Positions 35,594 to 45,112 of a DNA stretch of 64,000 bases are shown piece after piece (position 1 is the first letter of the stretch; each line of letters starts with the position of its first letter). The DNA comes from Streptomyces sp. ERV7 (GTDB lineage Bacteria > Actinomycetota > Actinomycetes > Streptomycetales > Streptomycetaceae). The notes beneath the pieces were generated by a model. It saw nothing but the letters and a program-made list of their open reading frames with translations, was not told the DNA's origin and made no database searches. The DNA is taken from contig NZ_LYOY01000029.1 of assembly GCF_001653515.1 (NCBI RefSeq), forward strand, positions 1,116,001 to 1,180,000, given 5' to 3'. A program made the translations under genes and the position numbers.

Positions 35594-36273
35594 TCAGGAC
35601 CTGGGTGCCGCCGCCGCGCGTACGTCCGTCAGATAGGCCGACACCACCACGTTCGCCGTATACGTACGGGCCTTGCGGTCGTAGGTGCCCCCGCAGGTGA
35701 TCAGCCGCAGCTCCGCGCGCCCCGTCCGGCGCGCCCCGTACACCTTGTGCGCGTCGAACCGGTCCCGCCCGAAGACCTGCACGTCGTCGATGGTGAACTC
35801 GGCGACCGACCCGTCGGTCCTGGTCACCCGGACCTTCTGGCCGGGGCGGGTGGCGCTCAGGCCGTAGAAGACGGCGGGCTTGCGCTCGGTGTCGACATGG
35901 CCGACGAGCAGCGCCGCGCCGGGCCCGCCGGGCTGGACCCCGGCGCCGAACCAGCCGACCGTGCCCGGCCGGTCGTACGGCGGCGGATCGACCGCGCCCG
36001 AGGTGTCGAGGCCGCGCGGCACGACGGGAGCGGTCACCCCTATGGAAGGGATCTCGACACGTTGCGGCGGCGCCGCCGCCACCGGGGCGTGCGCGGGCGG
36101 CAGGGGTACGCCCAGCGGGCGCCCCACGGCCGCCACGTCACCGGTGGTGGGCGCCGAGCTGCTGCCCGGGCCGTCGGTGGCCTCGCGGCCCCACAGCCAC
36201 AGGCCGAGCAGCAGGACCGCCCACGCCACCCCGGTCAGCAGCCGCCCGGTGCCGGACGTGTGCTCGGAGGACA
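35594..36273 (-). CDS. Class F sortase, start codon lost at a junction
   Basis: A roughly 226-residue single-pass membrane transpeptidase. N-terminal helix LLTGVAWAVLLLGLWLWG, a Pro/Ala linker, then the sortase barrel with catalytic His (ALLVGHVDTE), Cys (ELRLITCGGTYD) and Arg (KARTYTANVVV). All catalytic residues are intact. The gene's first codon is interrupted: where the homologous copy at 51,509-51,511 reads ATG, this copy reads CTG, because chitinase sequence begins at 36,274. Class F sortases lack an assigned classical LPxTG substrate; the secreted protein at 51,525-52,091 is the probable native neighbour. Confidence 0.88.
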
Positions 36274-37518
<1,245 letters not shown>

Positions 37519-37586
37519 GGTCGGCCTCCGGGGGGTGAGCGGAACGGCGGTTGGAGCAGTGATAGCGATCACGCCGGGGCCGCGTC

Positions 37587-37620
37587 AATGGTCTGAACCA
37601 AATTGAGGACTAGACCAATT
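37587..37620. promoter_or_regulatory. Two DasR-like sites in the chitinase promoter
   Basis: TGGTCTGAACCA (37,589-37,600) and AGGACTAGACCA (37,607-37,618) each match 10 of 12 positions of the DasR core TGGTCTAGACCA. They sit 71-100 bp upstream of the chitinase GTG, as the paired repeats of Streptomyces chi promoters do. Confidence 0.7.
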
Positions 37621-37662
37621 TGAGCGCGAAACCGCTTGTCAGGGAGGTGGACCGAATGAACG

Positions 37663-37693
37663 AACCGCTCGCCACCATCGGTGACGAGCGGTT
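37663..37693 (-). terminator. Hairpin downstream of the LLM oxidoreductase gene
   Basis: AACCGCTCG (37,663-37,671) pairs with CGAGCGGTT (37,685-37,693), and CACC/GGTG can extend the stem inside. It lies 110 bp past the stop of the minus-strand oxidoreductase gene and before the chitinase promoter. A modest terminator candidate. Confidence 0.5.
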
Positions 37694-37800
37694 TAAGGGT
37701 GCCTTATGGATCTTGGGCGGGGCGGTGAACGGGTTGGACCACCGGCCCCGCGAATTCCAGGATTTACCGGCCGGTGATCACCCGGTGGATGCGGAATCGA

Positions 37801-38868
37801 TCATCCCGCGGGTGCCCCGTACACGTCCGCGATCAGCTCGTAGGAGCGCACCCGCACCTCCGGTCCGTGCGCGTTCGCGGTCAGCATCAGCTCGTCCGCG
37901 CCGGTCCGCTTCTGCAGCGCGTCGAGCCCGTCGCGCACCTCCTCGGCGGTCCCGGAGACCACGTTGGCGAGCCAGCCGTCGACGAACTCCCGCTCCATCG
38001 GGCTGAAGGAGTACGCGGCCGCCTCCTCCGGGGTCGGCACCAGACCCGGGCGCCCGGTGCGCAGCCGCACCATCGACAGGGCGTTGGTGAGCGTCTGGCG
38101 GCGCGCCTCCTCCTCGCTGTCGGCGGCCAGCGCCGAGACGCCGATCAGCGCGTACGGCGCGTCCAGCACCGCCGACGGCCGGAACGACTCGCGGTAGAGG
38201 TCGAGCGCGGGCACGGTGTTCGCGGCCGAGAAGTGGTGCGCGAAGGCGAACGGCAGGCCCAGGACCCCGGCGAGGCGGGCGCTGAAGCCGGAGGAGCCGA
38301 GCAGCCAGATCGGCGGCCGGGCGGCGGGGCCCTGGACGGGTCCCGGCACGGCGTGGATCCGGGCGTAGGGGTGCCCGTCGGGGAAGTCGTCGTCGAGGAA
38401 CCTGGTCAACTCGGCCAGCTGCTGCGGGAATTCGTCGGCGCCCTCGTTCAGATGGTCGGTGCGGCGCAGGGCCGCCGCCGTGGCGCCGTCGGTGCCGGGC
38501 GCGCGCCCCAGGCCCAGGTCGACGCGCCCCGGGGCCAGCGCCTCCAGGGTGCCGAACTGCTCCGCGATCACCAGCGGCGCGTGGTTGGGCAGCATGACGC
38601 CGCCGGAGCCGAGCCGGATGCGCTCGGTGTGGGCGGCGAGGTGGGCGAGGATCACGGCCGGGGACGAGGAGGCGACGCCGGGCATGGAGTGGTGCTCGGC
38701 GACCCAGTGGCGGGTGAAGCCGCGCCGCTCGGCGAGCCGGGCGATCTCCACGCTGGTGCGCAGCGCCCTGGTCGCGGTGTAGCCGCTGCCGACCGTCACC
38801 AGGTCCAGTACGGACAGGGGCACGGGCGCACTGCCGAACGCCGTCCCTCGAATGTCGTCCACGTCCAC
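37801..38868 (-). CDS. LLM-class flavin-dependent oxidoreductase
   Basis: A 355-aa luciferase-like monooxygenase family protein. LSVLDLVTVGSGYTATRALR, WVAEHHSMPGVASSSPAVIL, IRLGSGGVMLPNHAPLVIAEQF and RVDLGLGRAPGT match the bacterial LLM 'MsnO8-like' group. It uses FMNH2 or F420-type chemistry; the substrate is unknown. GTG start preceded by GGAGGAG. It is divergent from the amidase gene across 131 bp. Confidence 0.9.
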   Translation of the reverse strand: MDVDDIRGTAFGSAPVPLSVLDLVTVGSGYTATRALRTSVEIARLAERRGFTRHWVAEHHSMPGVASSSPAVILAHLAAHTERIRLGSGGVMLPNHAPLVIAEQFGTLEALAPGRVDLGLGRAPGTDGATAAALRRTDHLNEGADEFPQQLAELTRFLDDDFPDGHPYARIHAVPGPVQGPAARPPIWLLGSSGFSARLAGVLGLPFAFAHHFSAANTVPALDLYRESFRPSAVLDAPYALIGVSALAADSEEEARRQTLTNALSMVRLRTGRPGLVPTPEEAAAYSFSPMEREFVDGWLANVVSGTAEEVRDGLDALQKRTGADELMLTANAHGPEVRVRSYELIADVYGAPAG

Positions 38869-38999
38869 CGGTCCGCTCCTCCAGTCGTGCCGTACGGGTA
38901 CGGACGGAACTAACAGGAGGGTGTCTCCGTTTTATTCCCCGGCCGTCGGTCACCCGCCCCGGACGCTGTCGATCAGCAAACGGGGGTACGAACCCGGGC

Positions 39000-40385
39000 A
39001 TGACCGATCCGACGACAGGCCTTACCTCACTCGCCGATCTGACTGCCCATCAACTCCTGGCCGGATACGGCAAGGGCGACTTCTCCCCCGTCGAGGCGGT
39101 CCGGGCCGTACTGGAGCGGACCGCCGCCGTGCAGCCCCGGATCAACGCGTTCGTCCGGGTCGACGCCGAGGCGGCGCTGGCCCGGGCCGAGGAGTCCACC
39201 GCCCGGTGGCGGGCCGGGGAGCCGCTGGGGCTGCTCGACGGGGTGCCGGTGTCCGTCAAGGACGCGCTCCCGGTGGCCGGCGGCCCGACCCTGCGCGGCT
39301 CCACCCTCCCGGCCGGACCGGGGCCCTGGGACGTGGACGCGCCCGCCGTGGCCCGGCTGCGCGAGCACGGGGCGGTGTTCGTGGGGAAGACCACGATGCC
39401 CGAGTTCGGGTGGAAGGCGGTCACCGACTCGGCGCTCTCGGGGATCACCCGCAACCCGCACGACCCCGCGCGCACGGCGGGCGGCTCCAGCGGCGGCAGC
39501 GCGGCGGCGGTCGCGGCCGGGGCGGCGCCGCTCTCCCTCGGGACCGACGGCGGCGGCTCGGTACGCATCCCCGCCTCGTTCTGCGGGGTGGTCGGGCTCA
39601 AGCCCACGTACGGGCGGGTGCCGCTGTTCCCGCCCAGCCCGTTCGGTTCGCTCGCGCACATCGGGCCGCTGGCCCGGGACGCGGCCGACACGGCGCTGCT
39701 GCTCGACGTGATCAGCGGCGCGGACTGGCGCGACTGGTCGGCGAACGAGCGCGCCGAGCCCGTCTCGCCCGGCCTCGCCGAAGGCGTGAAGGGCCTGCGG
39801 ATCGCCTACTCGCCGTCCTTCGGCGGCCAGGTGGCCGTGCGCCCCGAGGTCGCGGCGGCGGTACGGGCGGGGGTGACCCGGCTCGCCGGGCTCGGCGCGT
39901 ACGTCGAGGAGGCCGACCCGGACTTCGCGGACCCGGTGGCCGCCTTCCACACCCTGTGGTTCACGGGCGCGGCACGGGTGGTGACCCGCCTCCCGTCCGA
40001 GCGGCGGGCGGCCCTGGAGCCCGGGCTGCGGGAGATCGCCGAGCAGGGCGCCCGGTACACGGCGCTCGACCATCTGGCCGCGCTCGACGTCCGGGCGGAG
40101 CTCGGCCACCGGATGGCCCGCTTCCACCGCACCTACGACCTGCTGGTCACGCCCACCCTGCCGATCACCGCGTTCGAGGCGGGCGCGGAGGTCCCCGAGC
40201 GGTCGGGGCTGCGCCGCTGGACGGGCTGGACCCCGTTCACGTACCCCTTCAACCTGACCTGCCAGCCGGCGCTCACGGTCCCGGTCGGCGCGGACCGCGC
40301 GGGGCTGCCGATCGGCCTCCAGCTGGTGGCCGCGCGCCACCGCGACGACCTGGTGCTCAGAGCGGCGCACGCGCTGGAGGGCTGA
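39000..40385 (+). CDS. Amidase signature-family hydrolase
   Basis: A 461-aa amidase with the Ser-cisSer-Lys triad: Lys in GVPVSVKDALPVAGG, the serines in TAGGSSGGSAAAVAAG, and the nucleophile in SLGTDGGGSVRIPASFCG. A normal-length enzyme similar to GatA-type amidases of unknown substrate. It lies 42 bp upstream of an amino-acid-type ABC transporter, so it may act on an imported amide or ectoine-like compound (inference). Confidence 0.9.
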   Translation: MTDPTTGLTSLADLTAHQLLAGYGKGDFSPVEAVRAVLERTAAVQPRINAFVRVDAEAALARAEESTARWRAGEPLGLLDGVPVSVKDALPVAGGPTLRGSTLPAGPGPWDVDAPAVARLREHGAVFVGKTTMPEFGWKAVTDSALSGITRNPHDPARTAGGSSGGSAAAVAAGAAPLSLGTDGGGSVRIPASFCGVVGLKPTYGRVPLFPPSPFGSLAHIGPLARDAADTALLLDVISGADWRDWSANERAEPVSPGLAEGVKGLRIAYSPSFGGQVAVRPEVAAAVRAGVTRLAGLGAYVEEADPDFADPVAAFHTLWFTGAARVVTRLPSERRAALEPGLREIAEQGARYTALDHLAALDVRAELGHRMARFHRTYDLLVTPTLPITAFEAGAEVPERSGLRRWTGWTPFTYPFNLTCQPALTVPVGADRAGLPIGLQLVAARHRDDLVLRAAHALEG

Positions 40386-40427
40386 CCCCGATGCATGGTG
40401 GCGTCGATCGCGGGTAGCGGCGCCGCC

Positions 40428-41282
40428 ATGGTTCGAGCAACTGCACGACGAACGTTTCTGGCCGGAGGCGTCGGCGCGGCCCTCGCCGCCGCCGGCTGCT
40501 CCCGGGTGCCCTCCGGCGACGCGCTCGGGCGCCTCAGATCGCAGGGCACGGTACGGCTGGGGATCGCCGGAGAGGTCCCGTACGGCTATGTCGACGAGGA
40601 CGGCCGGTTCACCGGAGAGGCGCCGGAACTCGCCAAAGTGATCTTCAAGCGGCTTGGCATCGACCGCGTCCAGCCCGTGGCCACCGACTTCTCCTCCCTC
40701 ATCCCCGGCCTCAACTCCCAGCAGTTCGACGTCGTCTCGGCCGGGATGTACATCAACAAGGAGCGCTGCGCACAGGTCCTCTTCGCCGACCCCGAGTACC
40801 AGATGCTCGACGCGTTCATCGTGCGCAAGGGCAACCCCAAGAAGCTGCACAGCTACGAGGACGTGGTGCGCACCCGCGCCCGCTTCGCCACCGGGACCGG
40901 CTACGCGGAGATCCAGTACGCGGTGGCCGCCGGGGTCCCGGAGAAGGACATCGTCATCCTCCAGGACCAGGTGGCCGGGCTGAACGCGGTGGAGTCCGGC
41001 CGCGTCGACGTGTTCGCCGGGACCGCGCTCACCAGCCGCGCCGTGGTCCGCAAGAGCAGCCGCGCCGAGGCCACCGAGCCGTTCGCCGCCGTGGTCGACG
41101 GCAAGAAGAAGGTCGACGGCGGCGGCTTCGCCTTCCGGCCCACCGACACCACCCTGCGCGACGCGTTCAACACCGAGCTGCGCGAGATGCGCGCCAGCGG
41201 TGAACTCTTCCGGATCCTGCGGCCGTTCGGCTTCACCCGGGCCGAGATGACCACCCTCACCGCCAAGGAGCTGTGCCGATGA
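40428..41282 (+). CDS. ehuB: EhuB-like amino acid/ectoine substrate-binding lipoprotein
   Basis: A 284-aa family 3 solute-binding protein. Twin-arginine lipoprotein signal TARRTFLAGGVGAALAAAGC. The mature domain (VRLGIAGEVPYGYVDEDGRF, GEAPELAKVIFKRLGI, SLIPGLNSQQFDVVSAGMYI, CAQVLFADPEYQ) closely recalls EhuB of the ectoine/hydroxyectoine importer. In-frame ATG at 40,395 is an alternative start. It overlaps the permease by 4 bp. The ectoine assignment is inferred from these motifs; a general polar amino-acid transporter is the alternative. Confidence 0.8.
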   Translation: MVRATARRTFLAGGVGAALAAAGCSRVPSGDALGRLRSQGTVRLGIAGEVPYGYVDEDGRFTGEAPELAKVIFKRLGIDRVQPVATDFSSLIPGLNSQQFDVVSAGMYINKERCAQVLFADPEYQMLDAFIVRKGNPKKLHSYEDVVRTRARFATGTGYAEIQYAVAAGVPEKDIVILQDQVAGLNAVESGRVDVFAGTALTSRAVVRKSSRAEATEPFAAVVDGKKKVDGGGFAFRPTDTTLRDAFNTELREMRASGELFRILRPFGFTRAEMTTLTAKELCR

Positions 41283-41938
41283 CGGCGGGCCTGTGGCAGC
41301 ACTGGGTGCTGCCGGGAATCTGGATCACGATCCAGCTGACCGTGTACAGCGCGGCGCTGGCCGCCGCAGTCGCCTTCGGCATCGGCATGGCCCGGACGCA
41401 CCGCTCCCGGTTCGTCCGGTTCCTGGCCGGCTTCTACACCGAGGTCTTCCGGGGCACCTCCGCGCTCGTCCTGATGTTCTGGCTGTTCTTCGTGCTGCCG
41501 CCGCTGGTGGGCTGGCAGCTGGTGCCGATGTGGGCGGCCGTCCTCGCGCTCGGCCTCTCCTACGGGGCGTACGGCGCGGAGATCGTCCGGGGCGCGCTGA
41601 ACGCCGTCGCACCCGCCCAGCGCGAGGCGGGCATAGCGCTCAGCCTCACACCGTGGCAGCGGATGCGGCTGGTGCTGCTGCCGCAGGCGGTGCCGGAGAT
41701 GATCCCGCCGTTCTGCAACCTGCTGGTCGAGCTGCTCAAGGGCACCGCGCTCGTCTCGCTGCTCGGGGTCGGCGACGTGTCGTTCGCCGCGTACCTGGTC
41801 CGGCTCGCCACCCAGGACAGCGCCCAGATCTACAGCGTCACCCTCGTCGTCTACTTCGTCCTCGCCTTCGGGATCACCCGGGGCATGAAGGCGCTGGAGC
41901 GCCGCACCAAGGCCAATCTGGGGGTGACGGTCAAGTGA
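41279..41938 (+). CDS. ehuC: EhuC-like amino acid ABC permease
   Basis: A 219-aa HisM/GlnP-type permease. ITIQLTVYSAALAAAVAFGIGMA is the first helix region, EVFRGTSALVLMFWLFFVLP is typical of the family, and the EAA loop is QREAGIALSLTPWQRMRLVLLPQAVPEM. ATG 41,279 (ATGA overlap with ehuB stop) has AAGGAG at good distance and is preferred over GTG 41,273. Confidence 0.88.
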   Translation: MTAGLWQHWVLPGIWITIQLTVYSAALAAAVAFGIGMARTHRSRFVRFLAGFYTEVFRGTSALVLMFWLFFVLPPLVGWQLVPMWAAVLALGLSYGAYGAEIVRGALNAVAPAQREAGIALSLTPWQRMRLVLLPQAVPEMIPPFCNLLVELLKGTALVSLLGVGDVSFAAYLVRLATQDSAQIYSVTLVVYFVLAFGITRGMKALERRTKANLGVTVK

Positions 41939-42612
41939 CGTACTCGGCTGGGGCGGCACAGTCCTCCTGGGACTGGTCCGCCGTCTGGGACTTCATGCCG
42001 CGCTTCTGGGACGGGGTGCTCGTCACCCTCCAGGTCCTGGCGCTCGGCTCGCTCATCTCGTTCTCGCTGGGCCTGGTGTGGGCGCTCGGGCTGCGCGCGC
42101 CGTCGCGGCTGGTGCGGTGGCCGGTGACCGCCGTCACCGAGTTCATCCGCACCACACCGCTCCTGGTGCAGCTGTTCTTCCTGTTCTTCGTGCTGCCCGA
42201 GTGGGGTGTGAAGTTCTCCGCCCTGACCACCGGCGTCCTCGCCATCGGGCTGCACTACTCGACGTACACCGCACAGGTCTACCGGGCCGGCATCGACGCC
42301 GTGCCCAAGGGGCAGTGGGAGGCGGCCACCGCGCTCAGCCTGCCCGTGCACCGGACCTGGCTGGCGGTGATCCTGCCGCAGGCGGTCCGCCGGATCGTTC
42401 CCGCGCTCGGCAACTACGTCATCTCGATGCTCAAGGACACCCCGCTGCTCGCCGGGATCAGCGTCCTCGAACTCCTCCAGCAGTCGCGTCTGGAGGGCGC
42501 GTCGACCTTCCAGTACACCGAGCCGCTGACCGTGGTCGGCATCGCCTTCATCCTCATCGCCTATCCGGCTTCCCTTCTCGTACGAGCCCTGGAGCGCCGC
42601 CTTGCCCGCTGA
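41935..42612 (+). CDS. ehuD: EhuD-like amino acid ABC permease
   Basis: A 225-aa second HisM-type permease (FWDGVLVTLQVLALGSLISF, EFIRTTPLLVQLFFLFFVLP, EAATALSLPVHRTWLAVILPQAV). GTG start overlapping the ehuC stop. The ATPase (EhuA) expected next is absent: only a few codons of a following gene remain before sequence of a different origin. Confidence 0.88.
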   Translation: MTYSAGAAQSSWDWSAVWDFMPRFWDGVLVTLQVLALGSLISFSLGLVWALGLRAPSRLVRWPVTAVTEFIRTTPLLVQLFFLFFVLPEWGVKFSALTTGVLAIGLHYSTYTAQVYRAGIDAVPKGQWEAATALSLPVHRTWLAVILPQAVRRIVPALGNYVISMLKDTPLLAGISVLELLQQSRLEGASTFQYTEPLTVVGIAFILIAYPASLLVRALERRLAR

Positions 42613-42678
42613 CCTCTCCCCCAAGCCGGGGTGCTGCGCGACGAGTGGGGCATCTACACGGAGCCGGCGGGGTTCTAG
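42602..42678 (+). pseudogene. Remnants of one or two genes after ehuD
   Basis: TTG 42,602 opens a frame LPADLSPKPG overlapping the ehuD stop, as the next operon gene would. From 42,631 another frame reads VLRDEWGIYTEPAGF and stops at 42,678, which looks like a genuine protein C terminus. The two are in different frames and meet at about 42,630. I do not recognise the C-terminal peptide. Likely the two ends of a lost segment containing the transporter ATPase. Confidence 0.45.
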
Positions 42679-42689
42679 CGCGCGCGTTT

Positions 42690-42955
42690 TGTGCCCGGAC
42701 TTCACCTGCGGGCCGGTGGGGGCTTGTTTGGCCCGGTCTTCGTCTGCGGGCCGGTGGGTGGCTGGTCGCGCAGTTCCCCGCGCCCCTCAGGGGGTTGGCG
42801 GCGGCCTGAGAAGCCGGCTCAGCCCCAGGCTTTCAGGGGCGCGGGGAACTGCGCGAGCAACCCGGCACGGTCCGCAGGCGAACGAGGGTTTTCAGGGGCG
42901 CGGGGAACTGCGCGAGCAACCCACCACCGGCCCGCGGGCAAAGTCCGGGCCGAAA
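42690..42955. repeat. Cluster of dispersed intergenic repeats
   Basis: A 33-base sequence beginning TTTCAGGGGCGCGGGGAACT occurs twice directly (42,831-42,863 and 42,890-42,922). Its inverse core GCGCAGTTCCCCGCGCCCCT is at 42,768-42,787. Flanking GCGGGCCGGTGGG stretches recur on both sides. The same family occurs at 9,505-9,625 and partly within the phosphonate permease gene near 57,490. No gene is supported between 42,679 and 42,968. Confidence 0.8.
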
Positions 42956-42968
42956 AGGGGGCGTGGGG

Positions 42969-44345
42969 TTACGGGGACCACGTCACCCCGAACTCCGCAC
43001 CCCCGCCCGGAGCATTCCGGACCGACAGGTCCGCCCCGTGGGCCCGGGCGATCTGGCGGGCCATCGCCAGGCCCAGGCCCGAGCCGGGCAGCGCGCGGGC
43101 GCGGTCCGCGCGGTAGAAGCGGTCGAAGACGTAGGGGAGGTCCTCCTCCGCGATGCCGGGTCCGTGGTCCCGTACCGTCAACCCGCCCCCGGACAGGGTC
43201 ACTTCGACCGGCGCGCCCGGCGGACTGAACTTGGCCGCGTTGTCCAGGAGGTTGGACAGCAGACGGGCGAGACGGGCCGGGACGCCGGGAAGGGTCGCGG
43301 AGGCGTCCGCCAGATCGAGGTGGAACGGCGTCGCGGGCCAGTGCGCGCGTGCCGTGTCCACGGTGTGGGCGACCAGGGGCGCCAGCCGCACCTCCTCCAG
43401 GAGCGGGGTGGGCTCCTCGTCCCTGGCCAGGTCGATCAGGTCGTTCACCATCACCGTCACCTCCCGGATCTGACGGCCGAGCGCCGAGGACGCGCGGGTG
43501 CGCTGGGCCTCGGTGAGGCGGTCGGCGCGGGCCAGCAGTTCGGCGTTGGTGCGCAGCGCGGTCAGCGGGGTGCGCAGCTCGTGGGAGGCGTCCGCGACCA
43601 GCCGGCGCTGCGCGGTCACCGACTGCTCCAGCTCACCCAGCATCGTGTTGAAGGACGCGGCGAGCCGGGTCACCTCGTCCTCCTTGCCGGACGGGCCCGG
43701 CGGCAGCTCGATGCGGTGGCTGGGGTCCCGGGTCGCCGCGATGTGCTCGGCGGTCGCGGTGAGCCGGGCGACCGGGGCGAGGCCGGTGCGCGAGACCCAG
43801 TAGCCGAGCCCGGCGGCCAGCAGCACCCCGGCCGCGCCGACTCCGACGAGCAGCCGGGCCGCCTGCCGTACGCCCTCCTCCACCGTGTCCGCGCGCAGGG
43901 CGACCTGGAGCGCCTCGCCGTGCGGCAGCGTGGTGGTGAGCATCCGGGCCGGGTGGCCGGAGAGCGTGATGTTGGTGAAGTACGGGCGGCGCTTCCCGGC
44001 CGCGACCTCGCGGGCCTGGGGCGGCACCGGCAGCAGATAGGGGCGCGCGGGGTCCTTCGCCCGGTCGGCCGGGACGATCTGGGCGCAGGCCGGGGCGGAC
44101 AGGAAGCGGCACTCGCCGTTGAGTACGCCGGGTGCCTCGCCCCGGTTCTGCTGGGCGGCGAGCGTCGCCGACTGGGTGAGGTTCAGGTTGAGCTGGTGGA
44201 ACAGCTCGTAGCGGATCACGAAGAACGCGGCCGTGCAGACGCCGAGCGCGACCAGCGCCACCGCCGCCGACGCGGCCAGCGCGAGCCGGGTGCGCAGCGG
44301 GCGGTGGCGCCGCCAGCGCGCGCCCAGACGGCGGCGCGCGCTCAC
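42969..44345 (-). CDS. Sensor histidine kinase
   Basis: A 458-aa membrane sensor. Helix LALAASAAVALVALGVCTAAFFVI, an extracytoplasmic loop with a cysteine pair (GECRFLSAPACAQIV), helix LLVGVGAAGVLLAAGLGYWV, HAMP, HisKA box LVADASHELRTPLTALRTNAE, and an ATPase domain ending SGLGLAMARQIARAHGADLS and FGVTWSP. The full C terminus is present, unlike the kinase at 23,796. The GTG start overlaps the response regulator stop. The signal is unknown. Confidence 0.93.
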   Translation of the reverse strand: MSARRRLGARWRRHRPLRTRLALAASAAVALVALGVCTAAFFVIRYELFHQLNLNLTQSATLAAQQNRGEAPGVLNGECRFLSAPACAQIVPADRAKDPARPYLLPVPPQAREVAAGKRRPYFTNITLSGHPARMLTTTLPHGEALQVALRADTVEEGVRQAARLLVGVGAAGVLLAAGLGYWVSRTGLAPVARLTATAEHIAATRDPSHRIELPPGPSGKEDEVTRLAASFNTMLGELEQSVTAQRRLVADASHELRTPLTALRTNAELLARADRLTEAQRTRASSALGRQIREVTVMVNDLIDLARDEEPTPLLEEVRLAPLVAHTVDTARAHWPATPFHLDLADASATLPGVPARLARLLSNLLDNAAKFSPPGAPVEVTLSGGGLTVRDHGPGIAEEDLPYVFDRFYRADRARALPGSGLGLAMARQIARAHGADLSVRNAPGGGAEFGVTWSP

Positions 44346-45049
44346 GGGGTGTCCAGCCGGTAGCCGATGCCGTGGACGGTGTGGACGAGCCGGGGCTCGC
44401 CGGCCGCCTCCAGTTTGCGGCGCAGATAACCCACGTACACCGCGAGCGAGTTGGAGTCGGGACCGAAGTCGCGGCCCCAGACGAGTTCCAGGATCATCTC
44501 GCGCGGCAGGACCTGGCCGGGGTGGCGCATGAGCAGTTCGAGCAGGGCGGCCTCGGTGCGGCTGAACTCCAGCGGGCGTCCGGCGCGGTGGCCGGTCCTG
44601 GTGACGGGGTCGAGGACCAGGTCCGCGAAGACCAGCCGCTCCGGGTCCGGCTCCTCGGGCGCGGCCCGGCGCAGCAAGGCCCGTACGCGCGCGATGAGTT
44701 CGTCCAGCGCGAACGGCTTGACGAGATAGTCGTCGGCGCCCGCCTCCAGGCCGTCGACGCGCTCGCTCACCGAGTCGAGCGCGGTCAGGACCAGGACGGG
44801 GGTGCGGTCGCCCAGCGCCCGCAGCCGGCGGCAGACGGCCAGACCGTCCAGGACCGGCATCATCACATCCAGGACCACCGCGTCCGGCTGCCAGGTCGCG
44901 ATGTCCGCGAGCGCCGCCAGCCCGTCGGCGGCGCCCCGTACCTCGTACCCCTCGACGGTGAGGCCGTCCTCCACGGCGGCCCGCACCTCCGGCTCGTCGT
45001 CGACGACGAGGATGCGGGCCGGGGGCCGGGCGTGTGCGCTGCTGCTCAT
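44342..45049 (-). CDS. OmpR-family response regulator
   Basis: A 235-aa regulator with receiver (ARILVVDDEPEVRAAVEDGL, Asp in AVVLDVMMPVLDG, DDYLVKPFALDELIARV) and winged helix (LEFSRTEAALLELLMRHPGQVL, LAVYVGYLRRKLE). It is transcribed with the downstream kinase. ATG 45,049 is preferred over TTG 45,055. It is divergent from the murG-like gene across 63 bp. Confidence 0.93.
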   Translation of the reverse strand: MSSSAHARPPARILVVDDEPEVRAAVEDGLTVEGYEVRGAADGLAALADIATWQPDAVVLDVMMPVLDGLAVCRRLRALGDRTPVLVLTALDSVSERVDGLEAGADDYLVKPFALDELIARVRALLRRAAPEEPDPERLVFADLVLDPVTRTGHRAGRPLEFSRTEAALLELLMRHPGQVLPREMILELVWGRDFGPDSNSLAVYVGYLRRKLEAAGEPRLVHTVHGIGYRLDTP

Positions 45050-45112
45050 GGGCAAAGAGTGCCAAACGCCGCTCTTAGAAGCCTCTTAAGCCACCCCGCG
45101 AACCTTCGGGGC

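Noticed and set aside
37620..38006. 128-aa plus-strand frame starting at 37,620 before the oxidoreductase gene
   Set aside because: Most of it is antisense to the oxidoreductase; the short non-overlapping part contains the terminator-like hairpin and no ribosome site.
42690..42955. CRISPR-like repeat array
   Set aside because: Only two direct copies with unequal flanks plus an inverted copy, and no cas genes; the Cas4-like nuclease at 31 kb is unrelated in position and context.
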